The translations under genes and the position numbers were made by a program. A DNA stretch of 64,000 nucleotides from Spirochaetales bacterium UBA6872 (GTDB lineage: Bacteria; Spirochaetota; Spirochaetia; Sphaerochaetales; Sphaerochaetaceae): contig DKCO01000043.1 of NCBI GenBank assembly GCA_002452215.1, forward strand, positions 1 through 64,000. Direction: 5' to 3'. The notes under the pieces are model-generated. The model worked only from the letters and a program-made list of their open reading frames with translations. It was not told where the DNA came from and ran no database searches. This document shows, piece after piece, positions 26,456-35,872 of the stretch (positions are counted from its first letter, which is position 1; each line of letters starts with the position of its first letter).

Positions 26456-28051
26456 TTATTTGTTCCTTTTATCTGTATGGTCCATTAGCATATCATTCTC
26501 AAATGACATAGAGCTTGCATTTATTCCGCCAGCAATTGATGTAGATGACTCATCAAGCATCTTGTTGACAGCATTAAGACATGCAAGGATTGAAGCCTCG
26601 ATGATGTCTGTGGAAAGGCCTCTTCCCCTGAAGACACCTTTTTGATCTGATATCTTCACCAAAGCCTCTCCAAGAGCGTCTCTATGCTCTGTGACAGCTG
26701 AAAGTTGATAGTCTTCCAGCGAAAATGGATGCTTTATTATCTTCTCTATTGTCCTTAGTGATGCATACACTGGTCCTGTTCCAGTCGAAACATCTTGATA
26801 ACTCTTCCCATTCTTCTTCAGTGTTATGACAGCCGATGATGTCATAGTGTTTCCACTGTTGATAACAAAATCCTCAAGCGTCCAGGTCTGGTTCTCAACA
26901 ATGTCTGTTGACTCCACAAGTGCGATAATATCCCTATCTGTTACATTCTTTTTCCTATCGCACAGTTTTTTGAAACTAGAGAAAAGCCTTGAGCACTCAT
27001 CCTTGTCCAGCTTATAGCCAAGCTCCTCGAGTTTTTTCTCGAAAGCATGTTGCCCTGAGTGCTTGCCCAGGACAAGATTTGTCTTCACGACTCCAACAGA
27101 CTCAGGATTCATTATCTCATATGTTTTTGCATTCGCTAAAATACCATGCTGATGGATTCCTGACTCATGCGCAAAAGCATTGTCTCCGACAATCGCCTTA
27201 GACGGATTTATCTTGACTCCAGTTATCGTCGAAAGGAGCTTCGCTGTTCTATAAATCTGCTCTGTCTTTATGCCTGTTGTGAAATCAAACTTATCAGAGC
27301 GAGTCTTCATCGCCATGACAATCTCCTCCAGAGCAGCATTGCCAGCCCTCTCTCCAATTCCACAAATAGTGCATTCAACTTGCCTTGCACCAGCTTCCAA
27401 TCCTGAGATTGTGTTTGCAACAGCCAGCCCAAGGTCATTGTGATTATGCATTGATATTATGGCTTTATCTATATTAGGGACATTGTTCCTGACATAGCTT
27501 ACCATCTCGAAGATCTCATTTGGAGTCGAATAGCCAACAGTATCGGGCAAATTTATTGTCCTAGCACCCTTATCAATAGCTGTCTCGACAACCTTGCACA
27601 TGAAATCCTTATCCGTTCTAGTAGCATCCTCAAGAGAAAACTCAACATCAGGACAGAGCGAACTTGCGTAAGAAACATTCTCAGCAATTCGCTCTAGTGC
27701 TGTCTTCCTGTCCATCTTGAGCTTGTACTCGAGATGCAAATCAGATGTTGCAAGAAAGAGATGTATCCTAGGTCGTGAGGCTTTTTTTACAGCATTCCAA
27801 GCTGCATCTATATCCTTTTTCAAGGCTCGAGCAAGAGAGGCAACTGTGACATCCTTCACAGCTGTGCTTATCGCCTCTACACTCTCAAAATCTCCAGGAG
27901 ACGATATAGCAAAACCAGCTTCAATGATATCTACTCCAAGGCATTCTAGCTGTTTTGCCATTCGGATCTTCTCTTCTAGATTCATTGAATATCCTGGTGC
28001 CTGTTCCCCATCCCTCAAAGTAGTATCAAATATATAGACACGCTCTGCCAT
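26456..28051 (-). CDS. leuA: 2-isopropylmalate synthase
   Basis: A 531-residue enzyme that condenses 2-ketoisovalerate with acetyl-CoA, committing carbon to leucine. The HMGL-like barrel starts IFDTTLRDGEQAPGYSM and has the metal-binding HNHNDLGLAVAN and the HESGIHQHGIL loop. A C-terminal regulatory domain (about residues 390-515) should give leucine feedback. It lies 21 bases after ilvC. With 531 residues it is a full-length bacterial LeuA, and no internal ilvA-like gene is present in the operon. Confidence 0.95.
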   Translation of the reverse strand: MAERVYIFDTTLRDGEQAPGYSMNLEEKIRMAKQLECLGVDIIEAGFAISSPGDFESVEAISTAVKDVTVASLARALKKDIDAAWNAVKKASRPRIHLFLATSDLHLEYKLKMDRKTALERIAENVSYASSLCPDVEFSLEDATRTDKDFMCKVVETAIDKGARTINLPDTVGYSTPNEIFEMVSYVRNNVPNIDKAIISMHNHNDLGLAVANTISGLEAGARQVECTICGIGERAGNAALEEIVMAMKTRSDKFDFTTGIKTEQIYRTAKLLSTITGVKINPSKAIVGDNAFAHESGIHQHGILANAKTYEIMNPESVGVVKTNLVLGKHSGQHAFEKKLEELGYKLDKDECSRLFSSFKKLCDRKKNVTDRDIIALVESTDIVENQTWTLEDFVINSGNTMTSSAVITLKKNGKSYQDVSTGTGPVYASLRTIEKIIKHPFSLEDYQLSAVTEHRDALGEALVKISDQKGVFRGRGLSTDIIEASILACLNAVNKMLDESSTSIAGGINASSMSFENDMLMDHTDKRNK

Positions 28052-28072
28052 ATCATATCTCCCATCTTTTCT

Positions 28073-29092
<1,020 letters not shown>

Positions 29093-29100
29093 TCATATAT

Positions 29101-29625
29101 TCAATCTTCAAATGAGATTTCAGCTAAAGCTCTATGACCGCGCTCAAGCGCTGTCATTCCCGTTCTTACCAACTCGACAATGCCATATTGCCTCGCAAGG
29201 GCCAAAAACGAATCGATCTTATCTACATTGCCAACAATCTGGAAAGAAACAGTCTCTGGTGTAACATCTATGATCTTTGCCTTGAATATCTCTCCTAGTG
29301 TTATTATGTCTGCTCGATTTACGCTATCAGCCTTTATCTTTATCATCACAAGCTCTGCACTAACAGATCCTGATGGCGTCATCTCATAGACTCTGATCAC
29401 ATCAACAAGCTTCTCAACCTGTCTGATTATTTGTTCAACAATATTCCTGTCACCAGCAACCACAATGGTTATACGGCTTTTGCCAGGGTCTTCAGTCTCA
29501 CCTACTGAAAGCGAGTCGATATTGTAGCCTCTGCGGGAAAAGAGAGCGACAACTCTCATCAATACGCCAGCTTTGTTGTTTACCAAAATCGCCAATGTAT
29601 AACGCTCTTTATTGCTATTGTCCAT
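29101..29625 (-). CDS. ilvN: Acetolactate synthase regulatory (small) subunit
   Basis: A 174-residue protein with an N-terminal ACT domain (LAILVNNKAGVLMRVVALFSRRGYN) that binds valine, and the ALS_ss C-terminal domain (about 80-165). It activates IlvB and gives valine feedback. It is the first structural gene of the operon, directly after the attenuator, with GGAG about nine bases before its start. The catalytic partner ilvB lies seven genes downstream. Confidence 0.95.
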   Translation of the reverse strand: MDNSNKERYTLAILVNNKAGVLMRVVALFSRRGYNIDSLSVGETEDPGKSRITIVVAGDRNIVEQIIRQVEKLVDVIRVYEMTPSGSVSAELVMIKIKADSVNRADIITLGEIFKAKIIDVTPETVSFQIVGNVDKIDSFLALARQYGIVELVRTGMTALERGHRALAEISFED

Positions 29626-29637
29626 AGCCCACTCCTA

Positions 29638-29671
29638 AAAAAACAACCCGCGATTCTTGACCACGGGTTTA
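29638..29671 (-). terminator. Attenuator terminator of the ilv-leu operon
   Basis: On the minus strand AACCCG (29669-29664) pairs with CGGGTT (29650-29645), extended inward by weaker pairs, followed by G and seven T (29643-29637). Upstream, CACGGTTT (about 29689-29682) can instead pair with the AAACCCGTG that forms the terminator's 5' arm, giving an antiterminator. This is the mutually exclusive pair expected for attenuation. It lies 22 bases after the leader peptide stop and before ilvN. Confidence 0.8.
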
Positions 29672-29693
29672 TGCTCTAGCTAAACCGTGAATC

Positions 29694-29756
29694 TCAGGCT
29701 AGTACTAGGATAGAAAAAACGAGGACTGAAAATACACAAATCAAAACATCTTCCAT
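29694..29756 (-). CDS. Leader peptide of the ilv-leu operon
   Basis: A 20-codon ORF preceded by GAGGAGAGCGAGG. It begins MEDVLICVF and contains five Val, four Leu and two Ile, so 11 of 20 residues are the end products of the pathway. Shortage of charged branched-chain tRNAs would stall the ribosome here, favour the antiterminator and switch the operon on. The same logic is known for ilvGMEDA and ilvBN in enterobacteria. Confidence 0.85.
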   Translation of the reverse strand: MEDVLICVFSVLVFSILVLA

Positions 29757-29791
29757 TATCCTCGCTCTCCTCTACGTTTTGTTATGTTTGC

Positions 29792-29820
29792 AATATATAG
29801 ATTTATAAATTTGCTGTCAA
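29792..29820 (-). promoter_or_regulatory. Promoter of the ilv-leu operon
   Basis: On the minus strand TTGACA (29820-29815) and TATATT (29797-29792) are separated by exactly 17 bases, about 35 bases before the leader peptide start. The divergent Fic gene begins at 29880, so its promoter must overlap this region. Confidence 0.75.
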
Positions 29821-29879
29821 TATTTACTTTTCAAATATCAGATAATAACATATAATATTCGCAAATATTCGATAATACG

Positions 29880-30950
29880 ATGATTAATATTAACAACATA
29901 ACTATAACAGAAGAACTATTGAATTCAATTTGCAAAATAGAACTGTTTCGTGGAGCATGGAGCTTCATGACCAAAGACAAAGACTCGTTGATGACTATAC
30001 TCAGAGCCCAAGCAAAGATAGCATCCACAGGCTCATCAAGCAGAATAGAAGGAAGCTTGTTAAAGGATTATGAAGTCGAAAAGGTCCTGGCTGGCGTATC
30101 ATCACCTTCTTTCAGGCAAAGAGATGTGCGTGAAGCTCGTGGCTATGCTAGAGCGCTTTCATTGATAAATGATGATTATGAAGTGATGCAATTGTCAGAG
30201 CAAGAGATAAAAAACTTGCATTCGATACTCATATCGGATAAAACAAGGGATGAGTACAGAAAGACAGCAAAACCTGAACAGAACATTCTAAGCGACGAGC
30301 CTACAATCGAAAATGCATCAGCTTTGGATGCACCAGCAATGCTTGATGAGCTTATAGCAAGAACAAATACACAGATAAAGAGCGAAATGTACCATCCTTT
30401 GCTGATTGCTGCTGTCTTCATGGAGAACTTCCTATCAATTAACCCATTCGGCGAAGGAAACGGAAGAATGGCTAGGCTTCTTTCGATGTTGATTCTATTG
30501 AAAAAGGGATACTACTTTATCTCATACTACCCATTCGAGACTATCTTTGAAGAGACAAGAAAAAGCTATCTTACAGCATTGAAGAAAAGCCAAAGCCAAA
30601 ACGACAGCGACTCTTGGCTGTCATATTTTGTAAAAGTCTTCGAAAAAGTCTCTTTAAGACTCTCATCGAGGATAATGAAAGACAATTCAACATCGGAAGA
30701 GGACAGGTATATAAACCTTTCGCCGATCGAGAGAGATATCTTAAAATGCATCTTGGACAGGGATTCGATCTATACAACAGAATTGATTGCATTGTTGCCA
30801 AACTATAAAGTCCCAACATTGAAGAAAGCACTGAAATCCCTTGTCGAAAAAAAAGAGCTGGCAATGCTTGGCGTTGGTCGCGGAACTTATTACAAGGATA
30901 TTGAAAAATTCTCCCATACCGACGATATGGGAGCAAATCCCAAGAGTTAG
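29880..30950 (+). CDS. Fic-domain protein with Asn in place of the catalytic His
   Basis: A 356-residue Fic protein. An N-terminal inhibitory helix motif S-x-x-x-E-G is visible (SSRIEG, Ser53-Gly58), as in class II self-inhibited Fic enzymes. The core motif reads INPFGEGNGR (residues 187-196), so the catalytic His of HPFx(D/E)GNGR is Asn188 (codon AAC, 30441-30443), one base away from CAC. The rest of the nucleotide-binding loop is intact. A C-terminal winged helix (about 285-345) is present, as in the Fic-DNA-binding group. Normal AMP transfer should be impaired. It may be a dead enzyme, an altered activity, or a regulator. It is divergent from the ilv operon and convergent with the next gene. 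Confidence 0.85.
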   Translation: MININNITITEELLNSICKIELFRGAWSFMTKDKDSLMTILRAQAKIASTGSSSRIEGSLLKDYEVEKVLAGVSSPSFRQRDVREARGYARALSLINDDYEVMQLSEQEIKNLHSILISDKTRDEYRKTAKPEQNILSDEPTIENASALDAPAMLDELIARTNTQIKSEMYHPLLIAAVFMENFLSINPFGEGNGRMARLLSMLILLKKGYYFISYYPFETIFEETRKSYLTALKKSQSQNDSDSWLSYFVKVFEKVSLRLSSRIMKDNSTSEEDRYINLSPIERDILKCILDRDSIYTTELIALLPNYKVPTLKKALKSLVEKKELAMLGVGRGTYYKDIEKFSHTDDMGANPKS

Positions 30951-32668
30951 TATTTGATGCTAGTTCCAAATGAAAGTTGTAAGTCATAGCAATTGACATA
31001 AGCTTTGTTATGCAAGTTTGCCTTTGATACCAAATATGCGCTGAAATTCAAATCAAGCCATGAAAGAGGAGAATATTCAACCTCTGCGCCAAGTGCAAAT
31101 GTATATTCGATTTCACCACTCTCATCTTTATCAAATGGATTTATCGTACTTGGCGCTGTTGTCAATTCCCCATTGCCAAGTTTGTTTGTCTCTCCATACC
31201 AAGATGTAACAGAGAATTTATCAATAACTCCATGGGCCAAGACAAACATATTACCAGTCACATCAAATACTCCAGGCTTTTTGTATCCTACAGACAAGAG
31301 AGATGCTATTGCATCTGAGCCAAATGGGAATGAAAGATATCTGTATATTCCAGAAACATTTTTCTGATCACGATACCTGATTGATGAGATGAAACTGAAA
31401 TCATAGCCACCGGCTGTTCCATTGCCATTTGCTCTATGGTAGATAAAAGGTGATGTGTATACAATTTCCATGTTTCCATGTAGATATCCTTTAGCAAGGG
31501 GTTTTCTGAATCTCAAGCCTCCCATTATGCCAAACGCATTTGCTGTAGCCCCATCATTTGGTGGTTGTGGCTCACCAGGAAGAGCCCAATCATCCAATCC
31601 AAACTGCGCATAGATAGAGAAATTATTGACCGGAGCATACTCGATTTCCATTGCCGCAAAGGAATTTGAATGGCCTGCTATATAGCCATTATGCAAGAAT
31701 GCCATTGGATTAAGAACTTGCGGATCGATATACATATCATTCGAGGCATACATAATGGAATCGATCAATGCAAGCTGGAGTTTTCCAGAGAAAAGCGAGA
31801 ACTCGAATCTATGAGCAAGCAAAAATCTTATTCCATTCATTGTACCTCGGTCACCTGCACCTCCTTCACCATAGAGATTTTCAAATGGAGTAAAGAAATC
31901 AACAAGCATTTGGTAGTTGAACCACTTAGAACCTGTGAATGACATAGAGAGCATGTTATGGAATGGAAGAGTATCGCCTAAGAGCATATTACCCATAACG
32001 CCATTGCCCCACTCTATCCTATCTTTTCCTGCATAGAGCCTAAATGCATCAAATCCTAGAACAAAATACGCCCTGTCAGGGAAATTCATCGAATCCAATC
32101 TTCCTGGCAAAAATGGGATATTCGATGCATATTGAGAGGAGAAAACATCTGTCACATACTTATTGCTGATTCTTTTTGTATTTTCATCCAAAGTTATATA
32201 TTCAATATCGGCAATCTCAGATGAAAGAGACGCATTCATGAAAAGCGCAATGTTATCTGAGTAGGAAAATCCAATTCCAAGATTCAAGAGTTTTCTATCC
32301 AAGGTATTGGAGAGCAAAATATCATCGCTTTTATCAAGGTTCTCATTTGTGTGGTAGATAATATTTGGCTCTATCGTTGCACTGAACTCAAACCTGGCTT
32401 CATCGATCTTCTCTGAAAGCTCCGATTCAATCCTTTCCTTTAGAACCTTGCCCATATCAGTCTTTGGATCGATTCTATCCAACAGATGCTGTACATCAAG
32501 TTCAGACCATGGTTTTGCACCCATCGGGGATGCCTTTCCCTCAAGGATATACAGATCCTCCATCTCGCTATATATTGAGCTATCCATATCAATCATCATC
32601 AAAGTCGACGAAAAGACATTTGGCAAAAGAAGAACAAAAGCCAAGAAAGACAGAAAAACCCTTCTCAT
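30947..32668 (-). CDS. Wzi-like outer-membrane beta-barrel (capsule-assembly type)
   Basis: A 573-residue protein from the ATG at 32668, which has GGAGGG ten bases upstream. The signal peptide is MRRVFLSFLAFVLLLPNVFS. An N-terminal periplasmic part contains SPMGAKPWSELDVQHLLDRI. A large barrel follows with RLYAGKDRIEWGNGVMGNMLLGD and LPFHNMLSMSFTGSKWFNYQ, features of the capsule assembly Wzi family seen in spirochaetes and Bacteroidetes. It ends in an aromatic strand (LSFGTSIKY), as expected for outer-membrane insertion. It may bind surface polysaccharide; no capsule genes are nearby. Its 3' end overlaps the Fic gene by four bases. Confidence 0.7.
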   Translation of the reverse strand: MRRVFLSFLAFVLLLPNVFSSTLMMIDMDSSIYSEMEDLYILEGKASPMGAKPWSELDVQHLLDRIDPKTDMGKVLKERIESELSEKIDEARFEFSATIEPNIIYHTNENLDKSDDILLSNTLDRKLLNLGIGFSYSDNIALFMNASLSSEIADIEYITLDENTKRISNKYVTDVFSSQYASNIPFLPGRLDSMNFPDRAYFVLGFDAFRLYAGKDRIEWGNGVMGNMLLGDTLPFHNMLSMSFTGSKWFNYQMLVDFFTPFENLYGEGGAGDRGTMNGIRFLLAHRFEFSLFSGKLQLALIDSIMYASNDMYIDPQVLNPMAFLHNGYIAGHSNSFAAMEIEYAPVNNFSIYAQFGLDDWALPGEPQPPNDGATANAFGIMGGLRFRKPLAKGYLHGNMEIVYTSPFIYHRANGNGTAGGYDFSFISSIRYRDQKNVSGIYRYLSFPFGSDAIASLLSVGYKKPGVFDVTGNMFVLAHGVIDKFSVTSWYGETNKLGNGELTTAPSTINPFDKDESGEIEYTFALGAEVEYSPLSWLDLNFSAYLVSKANLHNKAYVNCYDLQLSFGTSIKY

Positions 32669-32890
32669 TCTATAGATTCCCTCCATTTATCCTATATAGC
32701 ATAACAGATGAAATGCATCGCTAGAAAGCCAGTTAAGTGTTATTGCATCCAATTTCTTGTCTATGTTTTTCCAATACCTTGTCGTCCATACCCATATTGC
32801 AACTAATTTTCCTTATGCATGCTTTTTGATAACAATTGCTTCTATTTGTGTGTACTCCATACAGCAATAGGCAAAAGAAAGCAAAATTTA

Positions 32891-33940
32891 TCACATGCGT
32901 ATATAAAAATCGGAATTGTCTTTAATCGAGAAGTTATCAAAATACCTTTCTTCCATAGGAATCCACTTGCTGATAAACGTTTTCAGCATCTTCTCTCCAT
33001 TTCGTTTGCGAATACGATCTATCTGTTTTTCAGGCATAACATCGCAAAAGATGGTTATAGTCGCATATTTTCCGAATTTCGGATGATGGCTGTATGATCC
33101 TTCAACGATGCGAAATTGCTTATCTCTGATTTCACGCATGCCGGCAAAATCCATAACACTACAATCGAAAAAACGATAAGAAAACGGCTTCTTCTCAAAA
33201 AGAAATGGAATAACTTCATTTGAAAATCTTTCATAATGGATATTGCCACCTATTTCATTCAAACGCTCTTCTGTTCGCAAAATGGGTGGCAAAAAGAAAT
33301 CATCCATCGAAATGACATCTGAATCAAGAACACTTTTTAGGCAATTTGCAAGCGTTGTTTTGCCAGAAGCGGCTCTGCCATCGATGGCAATAATGCACGT
33401 CTTATTGTCATTTAAATATTCCTTTGCCTTTTTGAGAATAGGAAGTATTTTGCAAAAAGTGCTATCGACGACCCTGTATGCTGGGCTCTCATTTTCCTTG
33501 TAGTACTTACTGTGGCTAACAGGAGGCATACCGTTCTTTTTATATTCGGCAATGTATCTATCCCATTCGTCTTTTCCAAAGCCCATCGCATCAAAGCAAC
33601 ACTCGGCATCTTCTAGATACTCTGAAAACTTTTCCTTGCCATCTTGCTCTAACTTGCAAGAACATACAAACATGCGATACAGCCATTGGAGTGGAAGGTT
33701 CGAAGCTTTCCAAACAGAAAGATTCACACGACAAACAGTATCAGAGATCTCTTCATATAATTCACCATCTGTCGGAACAACCTTTGCATATTCCTTATCA
33801 AGGCAACTCTTCGCACTGTCAAGATCTGACAATAAATGCTCGGCACCAAATGCAGCTTGATAACACATTTTCACAACATCCTGTGGCTTAATCGATGGAT
33901 GTTTTTTTATTTGCATTCTCAAAAATGTCTCAAAGCACAT
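32891..33940 (-). CDS. Two-domain protein: unknown N-terminal domain and uridine-kinase-like P-loop kinase
   Basis: About 349 residues from the ATG at 33940, just after the stop of the upstream binding-protein gene; an earlier in-frame start at 33994 would overlap that gene. The N-terminal about 165 residues (KMCYQAAFGAEHLLSD and DTVCRVNLSVWKASNL) form a domain I cannot assign. The C-terminal part is a uridine kinase-like NTPase: IIAIDGRAASGKTTLA (Walker A), DVISMDDFFLPP, and IVEGSYSHHP. Its substrate is unknown. The operon with a FecCD-type importer suggests it may act on the imported cofactor or nucleoside, which is inference. Confidence 0.65.
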   Translation of the reverse strand: MCFETFLRMQIKKHPSIKPQDVVKMCYQAAFGAEHLLSDLDSAKSCLDKEYAKVVPTDGELYEEISDTVCRVNLSVWKASNLPLQWLYRMFVCSCKLEQDGKEKFSEYLEDAECCFDAMGFGKDEWDRYIAEYKKNGMPPVSHSKYYKENESPAYRVVDSTFCKILPILKKAKEYLNDNKTCIIAIDGRAASGKTTLANCLKSVLDSDVISMDDFFLPPILRTEERLNEIGGNIHYERFSNEVIPFLFEKKPFSYRFFDCSVMDFAGMREIRDKQFRIVEGSYSHHPKFGKYATITIFCDVMPEKQIDRIRKRNGEKMLKTFISKWIPMEERYFDNFSIKDNSDFYIRM

Positions 33941-33950
33941 TGCTCGGGCC

Positions 33951-35111
33951 TCAGTTGAAGAAAGTTTCGGTATCAATCTTTTGATAGCCACCAAAGCTCG
34001 ATGGATAAGAGAAAATCTCTTCTGTCATCTCCTGATTTAAGAACATCTTGCAAACCTCATTGGTCTTTGCTCTCATATCAATGTCCTCGAACAAGTCAGG
34101 GTAAACAGTCTTGGCAACAAACCAAGTATTGATCAAAGCGATTTCGTAGTTGGTATAGTAAGCGTTGTAAGCCATCTGCAGATACACATTTGCATCATTC
34201 CATGCCTTGCAAGTGTCAAACATCGTATTGTCCTCTCGATAGAGTGGAATGATATTTTTAACTGCGGCAGCATCAATGATCATAATATCAATATCATTTC
34301 CAATATCGACAAACTTCTCAGACTCGATTTTTTGTACTCCAGGAGCTAGCAAACCGGTAACAGCATTCTTTACGTTGGCAATATCAAATACAATATAGTC
34401 TCCAGATGTCATCAGGTGATTTGCAGTTCCCCAATTGCCAAGGCCGCATATATAAACGCTTGGCTTATCGTCGCCAGCAATATTTTCAGTTCGAGATGCA
34501 ATTTCAGCAGCTTCATTCTCAATGAATGAAATCAGAAGAGAAGCCCTTTCCTCCTCTCCGAAGAGCTTGCCAAGCAAAATCATGGATGCCTTGAAGGAAT
34601 CATCAAAAACACCATCCGGACCCGATTTCAAAGTGATAACAGGAACGCCAAGCTGCTCTTGAAGGGCATTGGCTTTGTCTACATCCTCGAATTCGGAAAT
34701 AACGATATCCGGATTGCATGAAAGAATTTTCTCAGCTTCGGCCGTCTGGGCCATCGGGCCACCGACACCACAAGAGTTCAGCTTGCTAAAGACATCGCCA
34801 TAAGCAATCACATAAGGTCGGGCAACAGAGTCAAACATCCTGGGTCTTTCGACCAGTTTGGTATTATCGATATCCTCGACGCCACAGAGAAGATCAACGC
34901 TTGCGATGTAGCTATACATACGTAGAGCACCAGCACCAACACAGACAACTCTTTCATAGCTTCCTGGTATTACATCAACCTTACGACCAATCATATCTGT
35001 AACTGTTATCGACTCCGGTTCCCCTTTCAAGTTTTCTTCATTGTTGCCACTAGCGTACAGTGAAAAAAACATGACCAATGCAAACACAAACGCCAAAATC
35101 CTCTTATTCAT
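33951..35111 (-). CDS. FecCD-type ABC importer, substrate-binding lipoprotein or periplasmic protein
   Basis: A 386-residue periplasmic-binding protein of the BtuF/FepB class. It has a hydrophobic N-terminal signal; the LYASGNNEE ending gives no clear lipobox Cys. It begins its mature domain with VTDMIGRKVDVIPGSYERVVCVG, typical of iron-siderophore and cobalamin binders, and has PDIVISEFEDVDKANALQEQLGVPVITL. It overlaps the ATPase gene by four bases. It would deliver a metal chelate or corrinoid to the permease; which one cannot be told from sequence alone. Confidence 0.85.
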   Translation of the reverse strand: MNKRILAFVFALVMFFSLYASGNNEENLKGEPESITVTDMIGRKVDVIPGSYERVVCVGAGALRMYSYIASVDLLCGVEDIDNTKLVERPRMFDSVARPYVIAYGDVFSKLNSCGVGGPMAQTAEAEKILSCNPDIVISEFEDVDKANALQEQLGVPVITLKSGPDGVFDDSFKASMILLGKLFGEEERASLLISFIENEAAEIASRTENIAGDDKPSVYICGLGNWGTANHLMTSGDYIVFDIANVKNAVTGLLAPGVQKIESEKFVDIGNDIDIMIIDAAAVKNIIPLYREDNTMFDTCKAWNDANVYLQMAYNAYYTNYEIALINTWFVAKTVYPDLFEDIDMRAKTNEVCKMFLNQEMTEEIFSYPSSFGGYQKIDTETFFN

Positions 35112-35872
35112 TTTCTATTTCCTCCAATGATAATTTTCTGATTTTCTATCTCGACAATCCTTACATCAATTCCAAAAGTGTCTTTAATCGCAGTCTCATT
35201 CATAGCATCCTTTCCACCGTGATGCTTTATCACACCATCTTGCATGAAAAAGAATTTATCACCAAAATCGAGTGCCCGGTTCAAATCATGAATCGAGCTT
35301 AATATGGCAATATTCCTATTCTTTGCCAGATTTTTCGCCTCCTCTATGATAAGTTCTTCATTTGCGATGTCCAGATTGCCAGTAGGCTCATCAAACACAA
35401 GCAATTTAGGTTCCTGCGCTATAGCTCTAGCAATAGCAACCTTCTGCCTTTCGCCACCAGAAAGCTCATCCACATCTTTCATGGCATATCCTTCAAGTTG
35501 CATATCCATAAGTATTTTTTCTACAGCTTCATAGTCTCTGGCATTTGCCTTCAGTCCAAAATAAGAGACTCTTCCCATTAGAACAGAATCAAATACAGTC
35601 AATGCGCCGAATTTAATGTCTTGCGGAACATAAGCAATCAGTCTCGCGCGATCCCGGCGTGGCATCTTCGATATATTCTCGCCATCAAAGCAAATGTGGC
35701 CGGCTGTGGGAGACAATATGCCTAAGATGTTTTTGAACAACGTTGTTTTACCTGAGCCGTTTTTTCCTAGCAAAATCCCGATTTCACCTGCATTTAATTT
35801 GAGGTTTACACCATTCAAAACAAACGGAGAGCTTTTTCCGTAGCGAAAGCAAAGGTTTTCAATCTCTAGCAT
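35108..35872 (-). CDS. FecCD-type ABC importer, ATPase
   Basis: A 254-residue ABC ATPase of the FepC/BtuD type. Walker A is GKNGSGKTT, the Q-loop AYVPQDIKFG, the signature LSGGERQKVAIARAIA, Walker B LLVFDEPTGNLD, and the switch His lies in SSIHDLNRAL. It overlaps the permease gene by seven bases and the binding-protein gene by four, so the three components are tightly coupled. Confidence 0.92.
   Translation of the reverse strand: MLEIENLCFRYGKSSPFVLNGVNLKLNAGEIGILLGKNGSGKTTLFKNILGILSPTAGHICFDGENISKMPRRDRARLIAYVPQDIKFGALTVFDSVLMGRVSYFGLKANARDYEAVEKILMDMQLEGYAMKDVDELSGGERQKVAIARAIAQEPKLLVFDEPTGNLDIANEELIIEEAKNLAKNRNIAILSSIHDLNRALDFGDKFFFMQDGVIKHHGGKDAMNETAIKDTFGIDVRIVEIENQKIIIGGNRK

Noticed and set aside
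29626..29780. T-box riboswitch in front of the ilv operon
   Set aside because: No T-box consensus is visible; the leader peptide rich in Val, Leu and Ile with alternative hairpins explains the region.
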